DNA of 64,000 bases, from contig JADJRB010000002.1 in NCBI GenBank assembly GCA_016712445.1, positions 620,001 through 684,000 of the forward strand. Direction: 5' to 3'. The notes below the pieces were generated by a model, which saw only the letters and a list, made by a program, of their open reading frames with translations, searched no databases and was not told the DNA's origin. Positions 50,805 to 59,903 of this stretch are shown piece after piece. Position 1 is the stretch's first letter. The number at the start of each line of letters is the position of its first letter. The DNA is from Acidobacteriota bacterium (GTDB lineage: Bacteria > Pseudomonadota > Alphaproteobacteria > Caulobacterales > Hyphomonadaceae). The position numbers were made by a program, and so were the translations under genes.

Positions 50805-52001
50805 TCAAGCAGCTTTGCCGAGCCTCGGCGAAACAAGCCTCGGGCCATAGACAAAGACAAACCCGAGAAAGGCGCCGGACCAGAGAGCGGACGCCAGGAA
50901 GTTTGCGTGCATCTGGTAAGGCTGGTCCAGAAACGGCGCGGCAACGCGCGCCAGGGCCGCTACGTTGACCAGCCCGTATATGACAAGGGTCCCCGCACCG
51001 GCCGTCAAGGCACGCCCGGTATGCCCGAGACTTGAGCGCGTCATCACAGCCAGGGTCATGACACCAACCGCGCCCGCACCCGCTGCGTGAAGGCCCGCTA
51101 TGCGAGGCACATGTTCAGGCCAGAGGCCGCTGAGCCCAATCAGGACAATTGCAAGCGCCGCCCATGCGTACCCCACATGCAGGACTGTCACCAGCGGCTC
51201 GGCCAGCGTGCGCTCCCCGCCCCAGCGCGACAGGCGAAGGCCGTTCAGGATGCCAGCGACCAGCAGCAGGATTGACGCGGCCAACGTCCCTCCGAACACG
51301 GCCCAGACCGCGAGCGCTGCGAAAGAGACCGCCAGTGCAACTGCATCGATCCGCCCTGCTGCTTCCGGAAGCGGTCCGCCCTGACGGGCAAGCCAGTTGC
51401 GCGTAAAACTCGGTGTGATCCGTCCACCGATCAAAAGGATCAGAAACAACAAGGTGCCAAGGCCTGCCCGAATAGCGGCCTGGGGCAGTCCGCCATCGTC
51501 AAGCGAGATCCAGTGGAATGCGATGTTCGCCAACGCCAGCAGGCTGACCGCACCGGCGACTTTGAGATTGCGTGTATTCTGTCCCGCGATCACCTCGCGC
51601 CAGATGATTCCCGCGAACAGCACCATGAAAGCGCTGTCGACCATCGCGGGCACCCAGCCCGGCCCTGGCTGGAAGAGCATTGCCGCACGGCCGGCCACCC
51701 AGACGGTCACCAATACCATCAGCGGGAGACCGCAGACAGGCAACCTGCCAGTCCAGTTGGGTACGGCGGTCAGCAGAAATCCCGCAACAATGGCCGACCC
51801 GTACCCGAACACCATTTCGTGCACGTGAAACGCAAGGCCTGCATTCACCGGGAGCGCATCCGGCCCGGCGGCATAGGTGACGATCCACAGCGGAACCGAC
51901 ACCGCGGCCCACAGCGCCCCCAGAAGGAAAAAGGGACGAAATCCGAAGCTGAACAGTGCCGGTCCGCGATAGTCACGTACCTGCTGGGATGTAGTGGCCA
52001 T
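50805..52001 (-). CDS. nnrS: NnrS family heme-copper membrane protein
   Basis: This 398-residue protein has about 12 hydrophobic helices. The N-terminal FSFGFRPFFLLGALWA motif, the AFHVHEMVFGYGSAIVAGFLLTAVPNWTGR segment (residues 57-87, with conserved His) and the LTAVPNW pattern define NnrS. Family members help cells resist or process nitric oxide in denitrifiers and are often NNR-controlled. It lies 24 bases downstream of the nrdJ gene and 205 bases upstream of moaA. Its role here probably concerns NO made during nitrite reduction. Confidence 0.93.
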   Translation of the reverse strand: MATTSQQVRDYRGPALFSFGFRPFFLLGALWAAVSVPLWIVTYAAGPDALPVNAGLAFHVHEMVFGYGSAIVAGFLLTAVPNWTGRLPVCGLPLMVLVTVWVAGRAAMLFQPGPGWVPAMVDSAFMVLFAGIIWREVIAGQNTRNLKVAGAVSLLALANIAFHWISLDDGGLPQAAIRAGLGTLLFLILLIGGRITPSFTRNWLARQGGPLPEAAGRIDAVALAVSFAALAVWAVFGGTLAASILLLVAGILNGLRLSRWGGERTLAEPLVTVLHVGYAWAALAIVLIGLSGLWPEHVPRIAGLHAAGAGAVGVMTLAVMTRSSLGHTGRALTAGAGTLVIYGLVNVAALARVAAPFLDQPYQMHANFLASALWSGAFLGFVFVYGPRLVSPRLGKAA

Positions 52002-52025
52002 GAACCGTTTATTCCTTTGCTGATC

Positions 52026-54224
52026 TCAGCCGCACTTCGAGTGGCCACATTCAAGGCAGGTGTCGCAGCCTTCCTTTCGGACGAGAGCCTTCTGGCCGCA
52101 TTTCGGGCAGAAGGCTGCATCCGGCGACGTGGCGGGCGCGACATGATCGTGCATGCCCAGATGTTCTGAGACGATACGTCCGATGGCCGCCGGCAACGAT
52201 GGGACATAGCGTCCGTCCATGAATGCGCCGCCCTGCGGATCGAACACCGCCTGAAGCTCTTCAGCGACAAAGCCCACATCGCCGCCCCGCCGGAACACGG
52301 CGGAGATCATGCGGGTCAATGCAAGTGTCCATGCGTAATGGTCCATGTTCTTCGAGTTCACGAAAACTTCGAACGGCCTGCGTCCCCGCCCGTCGTCCGC
52401 GTCATTTATGGTCACATAGACGGCATGCGCACTCAGCGGCCATTTCAGCTTGTAGGTCGCGCCCTCGAGCCGTCTCTCGCGCGGCGACAAGGCGTTCTCT
52501 GTTGAAACCTTCGCCGCACTTGCCGGCGCTGGCGCGCTGACAGACATGACAGACCCGGTAATCGCGTTGGGGCGATAGGTCGTCAGCCCCTTGCAGCCAA
52601 TCTGGTAGCCCTGGAGATATATGTCCTTGAACGCATCAAAGGAGATTTCGGCGGGACAATTCACGGTCTTCGAAATTGAGCTGTCGATAAATCTCTGGGC
52701 GGCGGCCTGCATCCTGAGGTGATCATCCGGCGTGAGCGTCTGCGCGCTCACGAAGATTTCGTCCGGCAACGGATAGTCCGCACGGGTCCTGCGCCATTCT
52801 GACAAGGCATAATCAGTGACGGGCTCTTCCCGCCGGGTACCGTCGCCCTGCAAGACCTTGCGGGTGTAGGAAAAGGCAAAGACCGGCTCGATCCCGGACG
52901 ATACATTGTCCGCGAGCAGCGATGTCGTTCCGGTGGGCGCGATCGACGTCAGGCACCCATTGCGTAGCCCGTATTCTGCGATCAGCGCCCGCGTCTCCTG
53001 ATCGAGAGAGAGAAGGTTTGGCCGGTCGAGGACGGCGCTGTCATAGAGCGGATAGCGTCCCTTTTCTGCTGCGAGGTGGGCCGAGGCGCGATAGGCGGCA
53101 CGTTTTATGGTTCCCAGCCAGAGCTCGGTCAGGGCGACAGCCTCATCTGATCCGTAGGCAGCGCCGCAGAAGATGAGCGCGTCGGCAAGGCCGGTTACGC
53201 CGAGCCCGATACGTCTCTTGCTCCGGGCCTCCTTCGCCTGCGCGTCCAGAGGATACCGGGAAATGTCGATCACATTGTCGAGGAAACGCACCGCCGTCGC
53301 GGTGATCTCTTCCAGGGTCTCCGCAGATATACCCGCATCCGGCTCGAAGGGTGAACCCACAAGCCTTGCCAGGTTGATCGATCCCAGCAGGCAGGCGCCA
53401 TAGGGCGGCAACATCTGCTCGCCGCAGGGATTGGAGGCGGCAATCACCTCGCTGCCGGCGAGATTATTAAGGGCGTTCACACGGTCGACAAAGATGACGC
53501 CGGGTTCGGCGGCATCGAAGGTCGCCTTCATCAACCGGTCCCAGAGTTCGGAAGCGGGCAATGTCCGGTAAGGCGTTCCTTCAAATACGAGGTCCCAGGT
53601 CTCGCCCCGCTCCAGTGCCTCCATGAACGCGTCGGTCACGAGAACGGACAGGTTGAAGTTCCGGAACCGCGTCCCATCCCGTTTGGCATCGATGAAGGAT
53701 TCGATATCCGGATGGTCGATCCTCAGACATCCCATCATCGCGCCGCGGCGCTGCCCGGCGGACATGATGGTCCGGCACATCGCATCCCACGTATCCATGA
53801 ACGACAGGGGACCGCTTGCCTGTGCACCGACGCCCTTCACCGGAGCGCCTGACGGGCGGATCGTCGAGAAGTCCATCCCCACACCGCCGCCCTGCTGCAG
53901 CGTGACCGCCGCTTCGCGCAGGTGTTCGAAGATGCCGGGTAGGTTGTCTGGAAGCGTTCCCATGACAAAACAATTGAAAAGGGTCACGTTCCGCGCCGTG
54001 CCGGCGCCAGCAAGTATGCGTCCGGCAGGGATGAACCGAAAGTCGTCGAGCGCCGCGCGAAACCGCGCGCGCCAGCGTTTACGGACTGCCGGCTTTTCAG
54101 CGCCGGCGACAGCATTCGCGACCCGGTCGAGTGTGGCCGAAAGGTCGGCATCTTCACCCGCCTCGGAGCGGAAGCGGTATTTCTTGTCCCAGATCTCCTG
54201 AGCGAGCGGTGTATCGAAGGGCAT
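52026..54224 (-). CDS. nrdJ: B12-dependent class II ribonucleotide reductase
   Basis: This 732-residue reductase makes deoxyribonucleotides with adenosylcobalamin and needs no oxygen. The core shows NVTLFNCFVMG with the N-terminal active Cys, QQGGGVGMDFSTIRPSGA near residue 110, NPCGEQMLPPYGACLLGSINL near residue 265, and the effector loop region. A Cys-rich zinc-ribbon C-terminus (CPKCGQKALVRKEGCDTCLECG) supplies the redox thiols. Upstream is an intact TTGAT-N4-ATCAA box. The gene lies inside the nitrate respiration cluster and fits growth with low oxygen, when class I enzymes fail. Confidence 0.94.
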   Translation of the reverse strand: MPFDTPLAQEIWDKKYRFRSEAGEDADLSATLDRVANAVAGAEKPAVRKRWRARFRAALDDFRFIPAGRILAGAGTARNVTLFNCFVMGTLPDNLPGIFEHLREAAVTLQQGGGVGMDFSTIRPSGAPVKGVGAQASGPLSFMDTWDAMCRTIMSAGQRRGAMMGCLRIDHPDIESFIDAKRDGTRFRNFNLSVLVTDAFMEALERGETWDLVFEGTPYRTLPASELWDRLMKATFDAAEPGVIFVDRVNALNNLAGSEVIAASNPCGEQMLPPYGACLLGSINLARLVGSPFEPDAGISAETLEEITATAVRFLDNVIDISRYPLDAQAKEARSKRRIGLGVTGLADALIFCGAAYGSDEAVALTELWLGTIKRAAYRASAHLAAEKGRYPLYDSAVLDRPNLLSLDQETRALIAEYGLRNGCLTSIAPTGTTSLLADNVSSGIEPVFAFSYTRKVLQGDGTRREEPVTDYALSEWRRTRADYPLPDEIFVSAQTLTPDDHLRMQAAAQRFIDSSISKTVNCPAEISFDAFKDIYLQGYQIGCKGLTTYRPNAITGSVMSVSAPAPASAAKVSTENALSPRERRLEGATYKLKWPLSAHAVYVTINDADDGRGRRPFEVFVNSKNMDHYAWTLALTRMISAVFRRGGDVGFVAEELQAVFDPQGGAFMDGRYVPSLPAAIGRIVSEHLGMHDHVAPATSPDAAFCPKCGQKALVRKEGCDTCLECGHSKCG

Positions 54225-54336
54225 GGCAGTCGTCCTTGTCTTCTGAAGTCAACGGACGGTCAGGCTTTCTGATTCTGTGCGGCTGGCGGAACGCTGCGCG
54301 CTTCAAAGACGCTCGCAAAATAATCAGAAAGCCGGA

Positions 54337-54350
54337 TTGATGATGATCAA
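54337..54350. promoter_or_regulatory. Perfect FNR/NNR-type box upstream of nrdJ
   Basis: TTGAT-GATG-ATCAA is a perfect consensus match, 113 bases before the nrdJ start. It suggests that the oxygen-independent reductase belongs to the same low-oxygen regulon as nar. Confidence 0.8.
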
Positions 54351-54372
54351 GGTGAGCCTTGAAAGGCACGCC

Positions 54373-54750
54373 TCATCCGCCGCCTGCAGCGCCTTTCGTA
54401 TAGGTGGCGAGATCAAAATAGTCGCGCCAGATCCTGATCTTCCCATCCTGCATCTGGAACACGCCGCAGCAGGGCAGATCGACAGAGCGCTCACCGAGTT
54501 TCGTTCGGTCCAGCCGTTCTGCGATGACTGTATCGCCTGAGGCGACCAAGGTCAGAATCTCCCAGTCGGTCGCGGTCCAGCCTTTGAGAAAGTTCGCAAT
54601 GAAGACTTTCAGCGCGGCGCGTCCCTGCACGGGCTTGAAGGGCATATTGTAGTAAATGCCGTCCTCAGTGAAATACCCGACAAGCTCATCCACATCGAGA
54701 CGCGACCAGGCGGCAATAAAATCTCGGATAACTTCTTCGTTATTACTCAT
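54373..54750 (-). CDS. SnoaL-like / LEH-fold protein
   Basis: This is a 125-residue NTF2-like protein (EEVIRDFIAAWSRLDVDELVGYFTEDGIYYNMPF at the start). It has the limonene-epoxide-hydrolase style pattern, including a central GWTATDWEILTLVASGDTVIAERLDR strand pair and a CGVFQMQDGKIRIWRDYFDL ending. Asp and Arg residues in these strands fit the LEH active site, but the substrate is unknown. AGGAGAT precedes the ATG. An FNR-type box overlaps the leader directly upstream. It lies between nrdJ and moeA, an unexpected company for this fold. Confidence 0.8.
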   Translation of the reverse strand: MSNNEEVIRDFIAAWSRLDVDELVGYFTEDGIYYNMPFKPVQGRAALKVFIANFLKGWTATDWEILTLVASGDTVIAERLDRTKLGERSVDLPCCGVFQMQDGKIRIWRDYFDLATYTKGAAGGG

Positions 54751-54765
54751 TCCGATCTCCTTTGC

Positions 54766-54779
54766 TTGATCCGGATCAA
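54766..54779. promoter_or_regulatory. Perfect FNR/NNR-type box at the SnoaL-like gene leader
   Basis: TTGAT-CCGG-ATCAA is a perfect consensus match and fully palindromic. It sits immediately upstream of the ribosome site, only 15 bases from the ATG, too close for activation of the usual kind and more like a repression site. Confidence 0.7.
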
Positions 54780-54800
54780 TAAATCCCGCCTGGACGCGCC

Positions 54801-55985
54801 TTAGAACAGCAGTCCCTGAATCGTCTCGCCTGGCTGAAAGTCCCGGTTGCCGGGCGGCTGGCGCAGCAGGAGGTCCGCCTCGAGCAGGCTGGCCTGGCCG
54901 GAGGAATCCTGATGGATCAGCGGCATGGCGCGATTGTCCCTGATCCGTGCCCGGACGAAGGTTTCCCGGTCGCCCGCCGCCGGAAGGGCCGCTGCGAGCG
55001 CCCAGCTTTCAAAAACCACGGTTGCCGCTGCATCCCGGCCTCCAAGGCCGGCAAGGAGCGGCGCGAGAAACAGCCGCGCGGTCACCAGGGCCGATGTCGG
55101 ATTGCCCGGTAGTCCGAGCACCGGCTTGCCGTCCACCCGGGCCAGCCAGACAGGCTTGCCGGGTTTGATGGCCACCTTCGGGAAAATATAATCAGGCGGC
55201 CCGGCGAACAGGCTGCGGGAGTGATCCCTGTCACCGACCGACGCACCGCCGATGAGGATCAGGAGGTCCGCGCCGGCAAGCGCGGCGGCTGCAGCAAGCC
55301 GCAGCTGGGCCGGATCGTCGGGGTACATTTCCCGGCTGATCACCTGCCCGCCCGCGCTCCTTACAAAAGCGGCAATCGCCGGGGAGATGCTTTCCGGTAT
55401 GGCGCCAGGGATGCCGCTCGCCTCTCCGGGGACTGCGAGTTCGTCGCCGGTCGCGAGAATCGCGACCCGCGGCCGGAGATAGACTTTCAGGGGTGACTGG
55501 TCGGCGGCGGCGGCGACCGTCAGTGTTCGCCAGTCAAGCTGGCGGCCGGCCGGAACGAGGATATCCCCTTCCCGGAAGTCGGAGCCCGCTTCGCGGATGT
55601 GGCGTGCTGCTCCGGGGGGGCGAACAATTCTTGCAAGCTCACCCTCGCGCTCGACATTTTCCTGGACGATCACCCGGTCGGCGCCAACCGGCACCGGCGC
55701 GCCCGTGAATATCCGGACCGCCGTTCCCGGGGCGAGCTCGGCGCCTGGCGCGCTTCCTGCCGCCGTCTCGCCGCGTACCGGAAGGGAGAACGGGACGGCG
55801 CCGAGGTCTGCGCTTCGCACGGCATACCCGTCCATCGCCGAGACGTCATACCTCGGCATCGAGAGACCCGCGATGACAGGCTCTGCCAGTATCCGCCCTG
55901 CCCCTTCGCCGAGCGGCACGCACTGCGTGCCCAAAGGTACCGCGATCTCCACGACCCTTTGAAACGCATCGTCGAAGCTGATCAC
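54801..55985 (-). CDS. moeA: Molybdopterin molybdenumtransferase
   Basis: This 394-residue enzyme inserts molybdate into adenylylated molybdopterin. The [19 protein letters not shown] motif (about residues 41-59), [17 protein letters not shown] (about 93-109), the [13 protein letters not shown] loop and the [28 protein letters not shown] motif (about 270-297) are all present. The start codon is GTG at 55985 and overlaps the moaC stop by 4 bases. Confidence 0.95.
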   Translation of the reverse strand: MISFDDAFQRVVEIAVPLGTQCVPLGEGAGRILAEPVIAGLSMPRYDVSAMDGYAVRSADLGAVPFSLPVRGETAAGSAPGAELAPGTAVRIFTGAPVPVGADRVIVQENVEREGELARIVRPPGAARHIREAGSDFREGDILVPAGRQLDWRTLTVAAAADQSPLKVYLRPRVAILATGDELAVPGEASGIPGAIPESISPAIAAFVRSAGGQVISREMYPDDPAQLRLAAAAALAGADLLILIGGASVGDRDHSRSLFAGPPDYIFPKVAIKPGKPVWLARVDGKPVLGLPGNPTSALVTARLFLAPLLAGLGGRDAAATVVFESWALAAALPAAGDRETFVRARIRDNRAMPLIHQDSSGQASLLEADLLLRQPPGNRDFQPGETIQGLLF

Positions 55986-56470
55986 CGGCTTTCCTCTTCC
56001 GCCGCCCAGTCACCTGACTTGCCGCCGCTCTTGATTTCAAGCCGGACAGCCTCGATCACCATACCGCGATCGACGGCCTTGAGCATGTCATAGAGGGTCA
56101 GGGCGGCAACAGTCACAGCCGTGAGCGCCTCCATTTCAACACCGGTCTGGCCCTGCGTGCGCACCTCTGCCTGGAGCCTGAAGCCCGGCAAAGCCTCGTC
56201 GAGTTTTACGGTGACGGAGACCTTGGACAAGGCGAGCGGATGACAGAGCGGGATGAGTTCATGCGTGCGTTTGGAGGCCATGATGCCTGCGAGTTCTGCG
56301 GTCGTGATCACGGCGCCTTTCGGCGCCTTGTCGTCGCGCACGAGCTGCAGGGTTTCCCTTCGGCAGAGGACGCGGGCGCTTGCGACCGCGCGTCGCTCGG
56401 TGACGGTCTTGGCCCCGACATCCACCATGTGGACACGGCCGTCTTGATCAAGGTGTGTGAGTTCACTCAT
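55982..56470 (-). CDS. moaC: Cyclic pyranopterin monophosphate synthase
   Basis: This 162-residue enzyme converts the MoaA product to cyclic pyranopterin monophosphate. The [18 protein letters not shown] motif (residues 15-32), [20 protein letters not shown] (about 67-86), and [28 protein letters not shown] (about 110-137) are diagnostic. The ATG at 56470 overlaps the moaB stop by 4 bases. Confidence 0.96.
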   Translation of the reverse strand: MSELTHLDQDGRVHMVDVGAKTVTERRAVASARVLCRRETLQLVRDDKAPKGAVITTAELAGIMASKRTHELIPLCHPLALSKVSVTVKLDEALPGFRLQAEVRTQGQTGVEMEALTAVTVAALTLYDMLKAVDRGMVIEAVRLEIKSGGKSGDWAAEEESR

Positions 56471-57012
56471 GGGCAGATTCCCCGGTAGCGGGCGATCTGG
56501 CCCACGAGTGAACAGGGTCGATACCGGCTGTCGAACTCGAACGCAAAAACATGATCCCACGCATCGCGGCAAGCGCCCGTCGAACCCGGAACACAAAAGA
56601 TGAAAGTCTCACCGGCCTGCCCTGCAAAAGCGCGCGACTGGAGCGTGGAAACTCCCACCGTGCCGAGACTGACTGTATGGAACACCACAGAAAACCCATC
56701 CATCTCACGGCTGAAGAGGGGTTTCAGGGCTTCGGGCGTCACATCGCGCGGCGAGAAACCGGTGCCGCCAGTCGTCAGGATAACATCAATCCCCGGGTAG
56801 GCGATCCAACGGCCGACAACCTGCCGGATTTCGTCAACTTCGTCCCTGACGATGGCACGCTCAACCAGTGCATGGCCGGCAGCCCTGGCCCGGTCGCAAA
56901 GGAGGCCTCCGGACGTGTCTGTCTCCTCAGAGCGCGTGTCCGAGACGGTGAGAACCGCAATATTCAGCGGGTAGAAGGGAAGGTTTTCATCAATTCCCGG
57001 CATCTTTTTCAT
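56467..57012 (-). CDS. moaB: Molybdopterin adenylyltransferase, MoaB type
   Basis: This 181-residue MogA/MoaB-fold protein activates molybdopterin by adenylylation. It has [20 protein letters not shown] (about residues 17-36), [21 protein letters not shown] (about 77-97) and the [11 protein letters not shown] loop near residue 150. ATG at 57012 is preferred because GAGATGG precedes it. The N-terminus overlaps the moaE 3' end by 23 bases, which is longer than the other overlaps in this cluster. Confidence 0.92.
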   Translation of the reverse strand: MKKMPGIDENLPFYPLNIAVLTVSDTRSEETDTSGGLLCDRARAAGHALVERAIVRDEVDEIRQVVGRWIAYPGIDVILTTGGTGFSPRDVTPEALKPLFSREMDGFSVVFHTVSLGTVGVSTLQSRAFAGQAGETFIFCVPGSTGACRDAWDHVFAFEFDSRYRPCSLVGQIARYRGICP

Positions 57013-57487
57013 TCCATCTCTCAAGGTCGATAACGTCGCGTTCTGTAGGTTCGATCCATCGCTCGCCGAACGGCCCAAGTTCGCGTTTCCAGAAAACAGC
57101 CTCCGACTTGAGCCTGTCCATCAGATACTCGGCGGCCAGAAAGGCTTCCTTTCGATGATCGCTGGTCACGCCCACAAAGACGATGACCTCCCCCGGGGTC
57201 ATTGCGCCGCAGCGGTGGACGACAGACACCGCGCTCACATCAAACCTTTCCAGACCGGCCCTGGCGATCCTTTGCAAGGAAATCAGCGTCATTCGCGGGT
57301 GGTAGTCGAGAACCAGATGGTCAAGCGGCTCACCTTGCTTTGTCACAGACCGCACAGTCCCCTGAAAGGAGACGACGGCGCCATGGCCCGGCGCGCGCAG
57401 GCGCAGGTCGTCCAGCCTGGCCGTGACATCGATCGGCGAAGCGGCAAGCTCCGCGTGCAAATTGTGTTCTGATCTTTCCTGGATCAT
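56990..57487 (-). CDS. moaE: Molybdopterin synthase catalytic subunit
   Basis: This 165-residue large subunit transfers sulfur from MoaD to the pterin. It shows GAVVSFQGTVRSVTKQGEPLDHLVLDYHPRM (about residues 36-66), SVVHRCGAMTPGEVIVFVGVTSDHRKEAF, and the active KSEAVFWKRE motif (about 128-137). The first ATG is at 57487, since the codon two upstream is TTG. Its partner gene moaD is not adjacent; a membrane protein gene lies between them. Confidence 0.95.
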   Translation of the reverse strand: MIQERSEHNLHAELAASPIDVTARLDDLRLRAPGHGAVVSFQGTVRSVTKQGEPLDHLVLDYHPRMTLISLQRIARAGLERFDVSAVSVVHRCGAMTPGEVIVFVGVTSDHRKEAFLAAEYLMDRLKSEAVFWKRELGPFGERWIEPTERDVIDLERWNEKDAGN

Positions 57488-57503
57488 GTCCAACCCTCGA
57501 TGT

Positions 57504-57977
57504 TCAATAGAGTGCTCCGTGAGATCCGAGCACGGCGGCCAGGACAGTTACCAATGACAGGGTCATCAGAACGAGGTGCCCGCGTTGTACGATTGCCATC
57601 GTGCCGCCGGGTTGGCTCAGCATCTGCCGTTGAAACCACTGGTCGAGGAATAGCGGCTCGATCACAAAGAGGACTATGCTGAACACCGCCCAGATCGCCA
57701 CCATGGCGTGCATCCACCAGAAGGCCGGATCGAGGAACCGTCCCCAGGCCGCGAGCCGGTGGGTCATGTAGAAACCGGTCAGCCCCGCCAGCGTGACTGA
57801 AATCTTTGCCTGCCAGGAAAAGGCGCTCTCAATGGCCTCGAACAGGCGGGCCCGCTCAGACGGTTCGGCGAGGCGGTGCACGCCGGGGAGCAGGACGAGC
57901 GTTACGAACGTGACCCCGCCAATCCAGTGGACGATGGCGGCAACATGCAGGGCGCGGGCAAGCGTGATATCGAACAC
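57504..57977 (-). CDS. Hypothetical membrane protein, CopD-like
   Basis: This 157-residue protein has four hydrophobic helices with histidines at helix ends (RALHVAAIVHWIGGVTFVTLVLLPGVH at 8-34, WWMHAMVAIWAVFSIVLFVIEPLF at 87-110). The pattern is like short CopD or DUF2269-type membrane proteins that may bind heme or copper. It starts with GTG at 57977. It lies 16 bases before moaE and 10 bases after moaD, so it is embedded in the cofactor operon. No clear function is assigned. Confidence 0.7.
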   Translation of the reverse strand: MFDITLARALHVAAIVHWIGGVTFVTLVLLPGVHRLAEPSERARLFEAIESAFSWQAKISVTLAGLTGFYMTHRLAAWGRFLDPAFWWMHAMVAIWAVFSIVLFVIEPLFLDQWFQRQMLSQPGGTMAIVQRGHLVLMTLSLVTVLAAVLGSHGALY

Positions 57978-57987
57978 GGGGCTCAGC

Positions 57988-58227
57988 TCATCCTCCAGAG
58001 ACGGGACTCATGAACGCGACCGCATCGCCTGCCTGGACGATATGATCTTCCGTGACAATCTCATCATTGACGGCCGCACGCACGGACCGGTGGAGGATGG
58101 CGTCGACGCCGTACTGGCTGGCGAGCAGGGCTCTCAGGCCGGAGACAGCGAGCCCGTCCATCGCAATATCAACATGCGCTGCTCCGCCAAAAGGCGTCCC
58201 GATGCGCCCATGAAACTCTATCTGCAT
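57988..58227 (-). CDS. moaD: Molybdopterin synthase sulfur carrier subunit
   Basis: This 79-residue ubiquitin-fold protein ends in the required Gly-Gly (SPVSGG), which is thiocarboxylated by MoeB. It has the usual GLRALLASQ and VQAGDAVAFMSPV segments. The start MQIEFHGRIG is chosen to give the typical length. A longer frame upstream reaches 58341 but adds atypical sequence. Confidence 0.88.
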   Translation of the reverse strand: MQIEFHGRIGTPFGGAAHVDIAMDGLAVSGLRALLASQYGVDAILHRSVRAAVNDEIVTEDHIVQAGDAVAFMSPVSGG

Positions 58228-58264
58228 ACGTACAATTCCTTTTACTGGCATGGGCTGAAACGCC

Positions 58265-58954
58265 TCAAAACGGGGGCAGCGGAGAGACGCCGATCGTGGG
58301 ACGGTGCAGCAGAACAATCCCGCCCCAGACGAAGGGAACAAGCGCCATCCTTGGCTGCAGGAGCGAGGCCCAGCTCGCCCGGCCCGTCAGGAGGGCGGCA
58401 AACGGCACGAAGCTCGTGGCACGGCTGAGGCCGGCCCACTGCGCCCCGGCCAGCCTGCGGCTGCGTTTTTCCATGGCGAAGATCCCGGCGAGCGAAAAAC
58501 CCCCGAGGCTGCCAAAGAGCAGAACGTGCGCAAGATCCCCGTTTGCAATGAGGTGCGCCGCAGACCAGAGCACCAGAGCCCAGAGCAAGGGATGCCGAGT
58601 GAGGGCGAGTATACCGGGATGGTCCGGATCGTATAGCCTGTCCGCGCGGCCGCCAAGACTGAAGGGATTGGCGATGGCTGTTCCCCCGACGGCCAGAATG
58701 AGCGCGAGGGCCATCAGGGCATTGGCAATCCAGAGCCCCTTCGGGACCCACAGCCAGAGACCGACAAAGGGCGCCCTGCCGGCGGCAAGGATGAGCCAGG
58801 CGAGGAACGCCAGCGACACGGCGCTGTAGATCGCCAGATAGGTCCGCCGGCCCAGCGCGGCCGTCAGCCGGACGCGTATGCCGGGCCGGGCGGGCAAAGC
58901 GTGACTGGCGAGAAAGACAATCGCTGCCCCCACAAACTCCGCCCATCCGTTCAC
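58265..58954 (-). CDS. nnrU: NnrU family membrane protein
   Basis: This 229-residue protein has six hydrophobic helices. It matches NnrU by FLASHALPARPGIRVRLTAALGRRTYLAIYSAVSLAFLAWL at the N-terminus and RHPLLWALVLWSAAHLIANGDLAHVLLFG in the middle, which carry the conserved His and Arg residues. NnrU is linked to NO metabolism in denitrifiers. A GTG at 58954 gives a natural start, although an upstream frame to 59023 exists. It is probably the first gene of the moaD-moeA transcript. A weak FNR-like site (TTGAG-N4-TTTAA) lies at 58992-59005. Confidence 0.85.
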   Translation of the reverse strand: MNGWAEFVGAAIVFLASHALPARPGIRVRLTAALGRRTYLAIYSAVSLAFLAWLILAAGRAPFVGLWLWVPKGLWIANALMALALILAVGGTAIANPFSLGGRADRLYDPDHPGILALTRHPLLWALVLWSAAHLIANGDLAHVLLFGSLGGFSLAGIFAMEKRSRRLAGAQWAGLSRATSFVPFAALLTGRASWASLLQPRMALVPFVWGGIVLLHRPTIGVSPLPPF

Positions 58955-59135
58955 CTTGCGTCCGTCCTGATCCGAAACCTGCCCGGAATTGTTAAACCAG
59001 CTCAAGGCGATGGGGCATGACATTGATCATCCGGCAGTCTGCTATTTTCCCGGTCGCCGCCAGACGATTGTAATGGGGAAGCGCCCGCCCTGCCGTTAGG
59101 AGTAGACGGGCAGATGCGCGAGGACAGATCGACCA

Positions 59136-59903
59136 ATGCCAATCGTGCTGACCGCAGCGTTCTTCATCACGGCCATCCTTTATGCGAGCGTCGGCTTCGG
59201 CGGGGGCTCGACATATAACGCCCTGCTTGTGCTCAGCGGCGCGGACTACCGACTGGTTCCTGCGATTGCGCTCGTCTGCAACGTGATCGTGGTGACCGGC
59301 GGCGTCTGGCGGTTTTCGAGGACCGGAGACCTGTCCGCCCGGCGGCTCGCACCGTTCCTGATGACTTCGGTCCCGGCGGCCTGGATCGGCGGCCGGCTGG
59401 CAATCAGCGAGACAACGTTCGTAGGCCTGCTCGGCGCTGCGCTGCTGATTTCGGGGGTTCATCTTGCCCTGCAGCGGGGAACCCCAGAATCCGATCCGGC
59501 GTCTCAACCGCGCCGCGTTCCGGCTGTTCTCGCGGCCGGCATCGGCGGGGCGATCGGCATCCTGTCAGGCCTGGTCGGCATAGGCGGGGGGATATTCCTT
59601 GCCCCGGTTCTTTACTTCCTGCGCTGGGGAAACGCCAAGCAGATCGCGGCCGCCTGCAGCCTGTTCATCCTGGTCAATTCTCTGTCGGGCCTCGTCGGGC
59701 AGGTACTCAAACTCCAGGACCTCGCCCTGCTTTCACTCGCCCTGCCCTATTGGCCCCTGCCGCTTGCTGTTCTGATCGGTGGCCAGATGGGATCCTGGCT
59801 GGCCGGATATCATATCAAGCCCGATATCATCCGTATCCTGACCGCCATCCTCATCCTCTATGTCTCGGCGCAGCTCCTGTTGCGATGGGGCGCGATGATA
59901 TGA
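59136..59903 (+). CDS. TauE/SafE family sulfite or sulfonate exporter
   Basis: This 255-residue protein has about eight hydrophobic helices with the two repeat halves of TauE/SafE. The first repeat has YASVGFGGGSTYNALLVLSG (residues 10-29) and the second GGAIGILSGLVGIGGGIFLAPVLYFLRWGNAKQIAAACS (about 133-170). These carriers export small anions such as sulfite or sulfoacetate. It is divergent from nnrU and has GATCGACCA before the ATG. No link to the nitrate genes is visible beyond position. Confidence 0.88.
   Translation: MPIVLTAAFFITAILYASVGFGGGSTYNALLVLSGADYRLVPAIALVCNVIVVTGGVWRFSRTGDLSARRLAPFLMTSVPAAWIGGRLAISETTFVGLLGAALLISGVHLALQRGTPESDPASQPRRVPAVLAAGIGGAIGILSGLVGIGGGIFLAPVLYFLRWGNAKQIAAACSLFILVNSLSGLVGQVLKLQDLALLSLALPYWPLPLAVLIGGQMGSWLAGYHIKPDIIRILTAILILYVSAQLLLRWGAMI

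Noticed and set aside
58992..59005. FNR-type box upstream of nnrU
   Set aside because: TTGAG-N4-TTTAA on the minus strand matches only one half-site well; too weak to list as a site on its own.
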